A stretch of DNA of 9,924 nucleotides from Anthropogastromicrobium chipingensis_A. GTDB lineage: Bacteria; Bacillota; Clostridia; Lachnospirales; Lachnospiraceae. Positions within the stretch are counted from its first letter, which is position 1; every line of letters begins with the position of its first letter. Below, piece after piece: positions 5,201 through 9,924 of this stretch. The stretch is from NCBI GenBank assembly GCA_963605535.1, contig CAVCXB010000112.1, positions 1 to 9,924 on the forward strand, written 5' to 3'. A model generated the notes under the pieces. That model did not search any database, was not told the DNA's origin, and saw only the letters and a list, made by a program, of their open reading frames with translations. The translations under genes were made by a program, and so were the position numbers.

Positions 5201-6307
5201 ATGGCAAGTTTGTCTTTAAAGAATGTAACTAAGGTTTATCCAAACGGCTTTGTTGGCGTTAAGGATTTCAACCTTGAGATCGCAGATAAGGAATTTATCA
5301 TCTTCGTAGGACCGTCTGGTTGTGGTAAGTCTACTACCCTTCGTATGATCGCAGGTCTGGAGGAAATTTCTTCTGGTGAGTTAAAGATCGGTGATAAGGT
5401 CGTTAACGACGTAGAGCCGAAGGACAGAGATATCGCGATGGTATTCCAGAACTACGCTCTGTATCCGCATATGTCCGTATATGATAACATGGCATTCGGT
5501 CTGAAGTTAAGAAAGGTTCCGAAGGCTGAGATTGATAAGCTGGTTCATGAGGCAGCTAAGATCCTTGATATTGAGCATCTGCTTGATCGTAAGCCGAAGG
5601 CTCTTTCTGGTGGTCAGAGACAGCGTGTTGCTATGGGTCGTGCAATCGTGCGTGAGCCTAAGGTATTCCTGATGGACGAGCCTCTGTCCAACTTGGATGC
5701 AAAGCTTCGTGTACAGATGAGAATCGAAATATCCAAGCTGCATCAGAGATTAGGTACAACCATCATCTACGTAACACATGACCAGACCGAGGCTATGACT
5801 CTGGGTACCAGAATCGTTGTTCTGAAGGATGGTGTTATCCAGCAGGTAGATACTCCGCAGAACCTGTACGATAAGCCGGCTAACAAGTTCGTTGCTGGAT
5901 TCATCGGTTCTCCGCAGATGAACCTGATCGATGCTAAGGTTGTTCAGGTAGGCAACAAGGTACATGTTCAGTTTGGTAACGCTGACATCACTCTGCCAGA
6001 TGAGAAGGGTAAGGTTCTGGTTCAGAAGGGTTATGTTGGTAAGGAAGTTTGCTTCGGTATCCGTCCAGAGGATATCCATGATGGCGACATGAGCAACTAT
6101 CCGGGTGCTACTCTGACTGCTACAATCCGTGTATACGAGCTTCTGGGTGCTGAGGTATTCCTGTACTTCGATATCAACGAGACAAGCTTTACTGCTCGTG
6201 TAAGCCCAAGAACAACTGCTAGACCGGGCGATACTCTGACCCTGGGTCTTGACCTGAGCAGAATCCACATCTTCGATAAGGACAGCGAGTTGGTTGTATT
6301 AAACTAA
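5201..6307 (+). CDS. msmX: Sugar ABC transporter ATP-binding protein, MsmX/MsmK/UgpC type
   Basis: The 368-residue cytoplasmic ATPase powers CUT1-type carbohydrate importers. All ABC motifs are intact: Walker A GPSGCGKST (37-45), Q-loop Gln83 in VFQNYALYPHMSV, signature LSGGQRQRVAMGRA (135-148), Walker B VFLMDEP (155-161), D-loop SNLDA, and switch His193 in YVTHDQ. The C-terminal part (about 240-368) is the MalK-like OB/TOBE regulatory domain, and the full length equals that of MsmX/UgpC. The gene stands alone without permease or binding protein, which fits a shared ATPase serving several sugar transporters, as MsmX does in Bacillus subtilis. Codon use is strongly biased (GGT, GTT, CGT, CTG, AAC, GAC) and unlike the neighbouring membrane protein genes, suggesting high expression. 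The AGGGAGG site lies 8 bases before ATG. Annotation pipelines often call this ugpC; the exact substrate range cannot be read. Confidence 0.93.
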   Translation: MASLSLKNVTKVYPNGFVGVKDFNLEIADKEFIIFVGPSGCGKSTTLRMIAGLEEISSGELKIGDKVVNDVEPKDRDIAMVFQNYALYPHMSVYDNMAFGLKLRKVPKAEIDKLVHEAAKILDIEHLLDRKPKALSGGQRQRVAMGRAIVREPKVFLMDEPLSNLDAKLRVQMRIEISKLHQRLGTTIIYVTHDQTEAMTLGTRIVVLKDGVIQQVDTPQNLYDKPANKFVAGFIGSPQMNLIDAKVVQVGNKVHVQFGNADITLPDEKGKVLVQKGYVGKEVCFGIRPEDIHDGDMSNYPGATLTATIRVYELLGAEVFLYFDINETSFTARVSPRTTARPGDTLTLGLDLSRIHIFDKDSELVVLN

Positions 6308-6329
6308 TCGAAACTGTTTAAGAAGTTTT

Positions 6330-6369
6330 AAGGGGAAATGTAAAAAAATTACATTTCCCCTTTTTTTTT
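6330..6369 (+). terminator. Strong Rho-independent terminator after the sugar ABC ATPase gene
   Basis: AGGGGAAATGTA (6331-6342) pairs perfectly with TACATTTCCCCT (6350-6361), extendable by one pair at each end, with a loop of five A. A run of nine T (6361-6369) follows. It begins 23 bases after the stop codon and separates this gene from the regulator that follows. Confidence 0.95.
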
Positions 6370-6378
6370 CTCCGAAAA

Positions 6379-6389
6379 TGTTATACAAT
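6379..6389 (+). promoter_or_regulatory. Possible extended -10 promoter of the CdaR-type regulator gene
   Basis: TGTTATACA (6379-6387) is an extended -10, overlapping TACAAT (6384-6389). The T-run of the preceding terminator occupies the -35 position. The leader would be about 60 bases long. In it TAAGCTG occurs twice, 16 bases apart (6407-6413 and 6423-6429). Confidence 0.42.
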
Positions 6390-6455
6390 ATAGGAAGGAA
6401 TGGCGGTAAGCTGTGAAAACTATAAGCTGCTACGGCGGCGGAATGTGAGGAAAGT

Positions 6456-7538
6456 ATGATTTCGAACCAGATTTTGCAAAGTACAATTGAAGGACTGAAA
6501 AATATCGCGCGAATTGATTTGTGTGTATGCGATACCGACGGAAACATGCTGGCATCTACGTTTGGTGATCCGGAGATTACCACGGATACCATCGTGAATT
6601 TTACACTGTCACCGGCAGACAGCCAGGTGGTTGCCGGATTCCAGTTCTTTAAGGTTTTTGATGAACACCAGCTGGAATATGTAATGCTGGCAAAAGGCAG
6701 CAGTGACGATGTCTACATGGTAGGAAAGATTGCAGCGTTTCAGGTACAGAACCTGTTAGTTGCATACAAGGAGCGTTTTGACAAGGATAACTTTGTTAAG
6801 AACCTGCTTCTTGATAACCTGTTGTTGGTAGATATTTACAATCGCGCAAAGAAGCTTCATATTGAAGTATCGGCAAAGCGCGTTGTCTATGTAATTGAGA
6901 CAAAGAATGAGAAGGATGTCAACGCACTCGAGACGGTACGCAGTCTGTTTACCGGCAGAGTAAAGGATTTTATCACCGCAGTTGACGAGAAGAACATCAT
7001 CATAGTACGCGAGGTAAAGCAGGGTGAGACCGCTGAGGATCTTGAAAAGACTGCACAGGTGATGGTTGACATGTTAAACACCGAGGCGATGAGCCAGGTA
7101 CATGTTGCATACGGAACCGTTGTAAACGAGCTTAAGGAAGTATCCAGATCCTACAAAGAGGCGAAGATGGCACTCGATGTTGGAAAGATTTTCTTCAGCA
7201 ACAAGAATGTTGTTGCATACTCTAAGCTTGGTATTGGCCGTCTGATTTATCAGCTTCCGATCCCGCTGTGCCGTATGTTTATTAAGGAAATCTTCGATGG
7301 CAAGTCTCCGGACGAGTTTGACGATGAGACCCTTACAACAATCAACAAGTTCTTTGAGAACAGCCTGAATGTATCTGAGACATCCAGACAGCTGTATATC
7401 CATAGAAATACACTTGTATACCGTCTGGACAAGCTTCAGAAGAGCACCGGACTGGATCTGCGTGTATTTGAGGATGCGATCACCTTCAAGATTGCCCTCA
7501 TGGTTGTTAAGTATATGAATTATATGGAGAAAAACTAA
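6456..7538 (+). CDS. CdaR/PucR-type transcriptional regulator
   Basis: The 360-residue protein has the organisation of the CdaR (sugar diacid regulator) family. An N-terminal ligand-sensing region (about 1-120) begins MISNQILQSTIEGLKNIARI and contains a PAS-like VCDTDGNMLAST. A middle GGDEF-like CdaR domain follows (about 135-260). The PucR-type helix-turn-helix is at the C terminus (about 300-355: NVSETSRQLYIHRNTLVYRLDKLQ). The HTH motif RNTLVYRLDK is diagnostic. In E. coli CdaR activates uptake and use of glucarate and galactarate; many Firmicutes members have unknown ligands and often regulate nearby transport genes. Here it follows the sugar ABC ATPase gene, but a strong terminator separates them. 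AGGA at 6448-6451 sits before ATG 6456. It is a single-gene unit with a GC-rich hairpin downstream. Family certain; effector and targets inferred at most. Confidence 0.88.
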   Translation: MISNQILQSTIEGLKNIARIDLCVCDTDGNMLASTFGDPEITTDTIVNFTLSPADSQVVAGFQFFKVFDEHQLEYVMLAKGSSDDVYMVGKIAAFQVQNLLVAYKERFDKDNFVKNLLLDNLLLVDIYNRAKKLHIEVSAKRVVYVIETKNEKDVNALETVRSLFTGRVKDFITAVDEKNIIIVREVKQGETAEDLEKTAQVMVDMLNTEAMSQVHVAYGTVVNELKEVSRSYKEAKMALDVGKIFFSNKNVVAYSKLGIGRLIYQLPIPLCRMFIKEIFDGKSPDEFDDETLTTINKFFENSLNVSETSRQLYIHRNTLVYRLDKLQKSTGLDLRVFEDAITFKIALMVVKYMNYMEKN

Positions 7539-7558
7539 GGCTCCAAGGTAGGGAACGA

Positions 7559-7602
7559 GGGGGAAACGGACGAAAGGGTCTGTTTCCCCCTTCTTGGCTT
7601 TG
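7559..7602 (+). terminator. Hairpin terminator after the CdaR-type regulator gene
   Basis: A 12-bp stem pairs GGGGGAAACGGA (7559-7570) with TCTGTTTCCCCC (7579-7590), containing one G-U pair, around an eight-base loop. The T-tract after it (TTCTT, then CTTT) is interrupted. CCAAG (7543-7547) can also pair with CTTGG (7593-7597) to lengthen the base. The stem is very stable, but the T-tract is weak. Confidence 0.75.
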
Positions 7603-7627
7603 CATACAAAAGTATGGACCGATCAAA

Positions 7628-7656
7628 TTTGGTTATGCTGAGAGTAATGATAAATC
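7628..7656 (+). promoter_or_regulatory. Weak promoter candidate for the S41 protease gene
   Basis: TTTGGT (7628-7633) is followed after 17 bases by TAAATC (7651-7656), which has a TG extension at 7648-7649. The match is modest, but this is the only reasonable candidate between the preceding terminator and the gene. Confidence 0.3.
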
Positions 7657-7678
7657 TGATTGGTCAGAAGAAAGGCGG

Positions 7679-9151
7679 ATGCTAGTGGAAGAAAAAGACA
7701 AAAAGAACGAACAGCTGGAACAAACAGATGAACAGCTGAACGTGGAAAATGGTCAGTTAGAAGATAACGAAGAAGAAAAGAAAAATTTAGAAGAAAACGT
7801 AGAGGAAAAAGCGTCAGAAGGCGACTTTGCTGAACTGTTAAATGCAGATTGGGAAGAAGATGGCAAGACAAGGACGAGAAGAAAACGAAGTGGCTTTACA
7901 GCAGGCGTGGCAGTCGGAGCAGCGGTGGCAATCCTTGGCTGTTCAATTGCAGGCGTCTATGTGAATGCGCGATCCCGCTATGGGGCACTTCACACGGCCT
8001 ATGCAGCGAGTGGGACAGTGGAGACTTCATCGACGGATGTGGAGGCAGAAAGCAAAGAAGCCATCAGTGATGAACTTACAAGCAAATTAAAGTTTTTGGA
8101 GCAGTGTGTTGATTCGTATTTTCTGTTTGACACACCGGATGCACAGAGCTATCAGGACGAGCTTTATAAAGGCTTTATGAACGCACTCGATGATCCATAT
8201 TCCTGTTATTACACCGCAGATGAGTATAAATCCATGATGGAGTCCACAAGTGGCAGCTACGAGGGTATCGGTGTTGTTGTTTCTCAGAATGTTCAGACAA
8301 AGGTCATCACTGTAGTGCGTCCGTTTGAGGGCTGCCCGGGCGCTGAGGCTGGTATGCTTCCAGGCGATATTCTTGTTGAGGTAGCAGGAAATGATGTCAG
8401 CGATACCGATGTCAGCACCGTTGTCTCCTGGATTAAGGGAGAGGGTGGCACAACTGTTGATATTCGTGTATACCGTGAGTCAGAAAATGAATATTATGAT
8501 TTTACCGTTGAGAGAAGAAAGATCGAGGTGCCGACAGTCGCTTATGAGATGCTGGACGATAACATCGGTTATGTTCAGGTTACGGAGTTTGATGAGGTTA
8601 CATCCGACCAGTTTATTGCGGCGGTAGATGATTTGAAGACACAGGGCATGGAAGGAATGGTTGTGGATATCCGTGACAATCCGGGCGGACTTTTAAGCTG
8701 TGTTGTCGAGATGCTCGACTACATGCTGCCAGAGGGTACGCTTGTTTATACCGAGGATAAGAATGGCGAGGGCGAGACCTACACCTCCGATGCTGAACAC
8801 TATTTTGACTTGCCACTTGCGGTACTTGTCAATGGAAACAGTGCGTCTGCATCCGAGATTTTCTCCGGTGCGATTCAGGATTACAAAGCTGGCACAATTA
8901 TAGGAACTCAGACATTTGGAAAGGGAATTGTGCAGAGCATTCTGCCATTTAATGATGGAAGTGCAATCAAGATTACGGTGTCCCGCTACTTTACACCGAA
9001 TGGCGTCTGCATCCACGGTACGGGTATCACACCGGATGTCGAGGTGGAACTGGACGAGGAGCTTAAGACGAAGCTGACCATCGAGAAGGATGAGGATAAC
9101 CAGCTGCAGACGGCGATCGAAAATGTGAAGGAGCAGATCGCGGGGGAGTGA
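7679..9151 (+). CDS. Membrane-anchored S41 family peptidase (C-terminal processing protease, CtpA/CtpB-like)
   Basis: The 490-residue serine protease belongs to the Prc/CtpB family. Residues 1-60 form a very acidic, Glu/Gln-rich, probably coiled-coil cytoplasmic tail. A TRTRRKR stop signal and one membrane helix follow (about 72-96), so the rest lies outside the cell. A helical N-terminal segment (about 128-185), a PDZ domain (about 192-275, with GIGVVV and AGMLPGDILVEVAG) and the S41 core come next. The nucleophile is Ser390 in NGNSASASEIFSG, with Lys415 and Gln419 in TFGKGIVQ; the 25-residue Ser-Lys spacing equals that of B. subtilis CtpB. Such proteases trim membrane and wall proteins. AAGGCGG abuts ATG 7679 with no spacing, whereas GTG 7685 has an ideal six-base gap, so the true protein may start two codons later. 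No spoIVB or divIVA neighbour is present to suggest a sporulation role. Confidence 0.92.
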   Translation: MLVEEKDKKNEQLEQTDEQLNVENGQLEDNEEEKKNLEENVEEKASEGDFAELLNADWEEDGKTRTRRKRSGFTAGVAVGAAVAILGCSIAGVYVNARSRYGALHTAYAASGTVETSSTDVEAESKEAISDELTSKLKFLEQCVDSYFLFDTPDAQSYQDELYKGFMNALDDPYSCYYTADEYKSMMESTSGSYEGIGVVVSQNVQTKVITVVRPFEGCPGAEAGMLPGDILVEVAGNDVSDTDVSTVVSWIKGEGGTTVDIRVYRESENEYYDFTVERRKIEVPTVAYEMLDDNIGYVQVTEFDEVTSDQFIAAVDDLKTQGMEGMVVDIRDNPGGLLSCVVEMLDYMLPEGTLVYTEDKNGEGETYTSDAEHYFDLPLAVLVNGNSASASEIFSGAIQDYKAGTIIGTQTFGKGIVQSILPFNDGSAIKITVSRYFTPNGVCIHGTGITPDVEVELDEELKTKLTIEKDEDNQLQTAIENVKEQIAGE

Positions 9152-9178
9152 CGTAAGAAGTCCGTAAGAAAAATGTTA

Positions 9179-9207
9179 TGGTATTTTCTATGAAAATGAG
9201 GTACAAT
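9179..9207 (+). promoter_or_regulatory. Possible promoter of the anchored exoprotein gene
   Basis: TACAAT (9202-9207) lies 17 bases after TGGTAT (9179-9184), about 57 bases before the start codon. The -10 is good, the -35 poor. No terminator follows the protease stop at 9151, so read-through from the protease gene is also possible. Confidence 0.35.
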
Positions 9208-9232
9208 CATTTTCGGTGCAATAAAATAATAC

Positions 9233-9250
9233 GCCGGGAAAGGTCCCGGC
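9233..9250 (+). other. GC-rich leader hairpin before the anchored exoprotein gene
   Basis: GCCGGGA (9233-9239) pairs perfectly with TCCCGGC (9244-9250) around the loop AAGG. It ends 5 bases before the GGAG ribosome site and has no T-run, so it is a leader stem-loop rather than a terminator. Confidence 0.5.
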
Positions 9251-9263
9251 AGATTGGAGAAAC

Positions 9264-9924
9264 ATGAGTCAGAATAAGACAGGAAAAAACAAGCGAAAAA
9301 AGAAAAAAGGCACAGGCCTGATTGTGGTATGTGTGCTGTTGCTGATTTTCTTAGTGGCTATGCTTGGTGTGACGATCTTACTGCTGCTCCGTGCTGGAAA
9401 CGGAGAAACGGTCGGATTTGGCGGAAAAACAGGCGGCAATACGCAGAACGTATCACAGACCGTTCTGGCAACACAGGGAGCCGCGCAGACAAGTGCAGCA
9501 AATGATAGCGAAGCTCAGACAGAGGCACAGACCGAGGGTGCAGCAGAGTCTGACGCCGCGACTGGACAGGCGCAGGCAGCAGGACAGGCACTTATGATGG
9601 AGCCGCAGACTTATGAGACGGACGAAAATGGCAACATGATCATTCCGGCGCGTCAGGCAGGTTCTATGGAAACGGAGCCAGCATGGGAGTATGTTTTAGA
9701 GAAGACAGGCGATACCGTTCTTGATGATGCCAATTATCTGGCAGCAATGTATGATTATGATGGTGCAATTGCAAAGATTCAGTCTGTATCTGGTTATGAA
9801 AGCAATGCGGCATACACCGCAGCAATTGCCGATTATGAGCAGAGAAAGAGTGAGGCTGTTGTTTACTCAGATAACAGCACCATTCCTCATATTTTCTTCC
9901 ATACATTAGTTGTGGATACCAGCA
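9264..9924 (+). CDS. Membrane-anchored extracellular protein, N-terminal part; possible polysaccharide deacetylase-like protein
   Basis: The gene runs off the right edge after 220 residues. The start ATG 9264 follows GGAG (9256-9259). The protein opens with a Lys/Arg-rich cytoplasmic patch (5-15) and one membrane helix (about 18-43). A low-complexity Ala/Gln/Thr/Glu/Ser linker (about 58-110) of wall-spanning type follows, then a folded helical part (about 140-200) with a TPR-like segment DANYLAAMYDYDGAIAKIQ. The last visible residues, TIPHIFFHTLVVDTS, resemble what I recall from Lachnospiraceae proteins annotated as polysaccharide deacetylases. The catalytic NodB domain, if present, lies outside the window, so the enzymatic call is tentative. 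It follows the S41 protease by 112 bases in the same direction, so both may act at the envelope, possibly co-transcribed. Confidence 0.55.
   Translation, partial: MSQNKTGKNKRKKKKGTGLIVVCVLLLIFLVAMLGVTILLLLRAGNGETVGFGGKTGGNTQNVSQTVLATQGAAQTSAANDSEAQTEAQTEGAAESDAATGQAQAAGQALMMEPQTYETDENGNMIIPARQAGSMETEPAWEYVLEKTGDTVLDDANYLAAMYDYDGAIAKIQSVSGYESNAAYTAAIADYEQRKSEAVVYSDNSTIPHIFFHTLVVDTS

Noticed and set aside
5750..6268. Minus-strand reading frame of 172 codons inside the sugar ABC ATPase gene
   Set aside because: It is a shadow of a codon-biased gene; its Ser/Leu/Thr-rich product has no domain and no start signal.

Overview
The window is a 9.9-kb piece of a low-to-moderate GC Firmicutes chromosome. 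Strong AGGAGG-type ribosome sites, Rho-independent terminators and the protein set (CvfB, YitT, MsmX/UgpC-type ATPase, CdaR-type regulator, S41 protease, a Lys-rich-start membrane-anchored exoprotein) fit the class Clostridia, most likely Lachnospiraceae. That placement is inferred from protein character, not from a database match. The region looks like ordinary chromosomal housekeeping DNA. I see no transposase, integrase, phage gene, CRISPR array or defence cassette.

Layout. Positions 1-347 hold the C-terminal end of an extracellular solute-binding protein (peptide ABC transporter type), followed by a bidirectional terminator. Positions 348-685 contain no protein gene. They carry a stretch rich in inverted repeats that may be a structured RNA, then the terminator of a minus-strand tRNA-Gln(CUG) gene with a near-consensus promoter. 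From about 857 a plus-strand group follows: acyl-ACP thioesterase, an S1-domain CvfB-like RNA-binding protein, and a CPBP-family intramembrane protease (the last two abut). A small XRE-type regulator lies on the minus strand, convergent with the protease and overlapping its 3' end by 26 bp. Next comes a YitT-family membrane protein, preceded by a perfect 16-bp hairpin. The window continues with a stand-alone sugar-ABC ATPase of the MsmX/UgpC type with highly biased codon use, a CdaR/PucR-type regulator, a membrane-anchored S41 (CtpA/B-like) protease, and the first 220 residues of a membrane-anchored extracellular protein, possibly a polysaccharide deacetylase, cut by the window end.

How the genes relate. 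Most of them appear to be separate transcription units, each with its own promoter and terminator. The clear exception is the cvfB-CPBP pair, perhaps led by the thioesterase. Two themes recur: nutrient uptake (oligopeptide binding protein, shared sugar ATPase and an adjacent sugar-diacid-type regulator) and the envelope (thioesterase, CPBP protease, YitT, S41 protease, anchored exoprotein). Several plus-strand genes carry a compact hairpin just upstream of the ribosome site, most strikingly yitT. The least explained pieces of DNA are 445-632 and the leaders of yitT and of the sugar ATPase gene.
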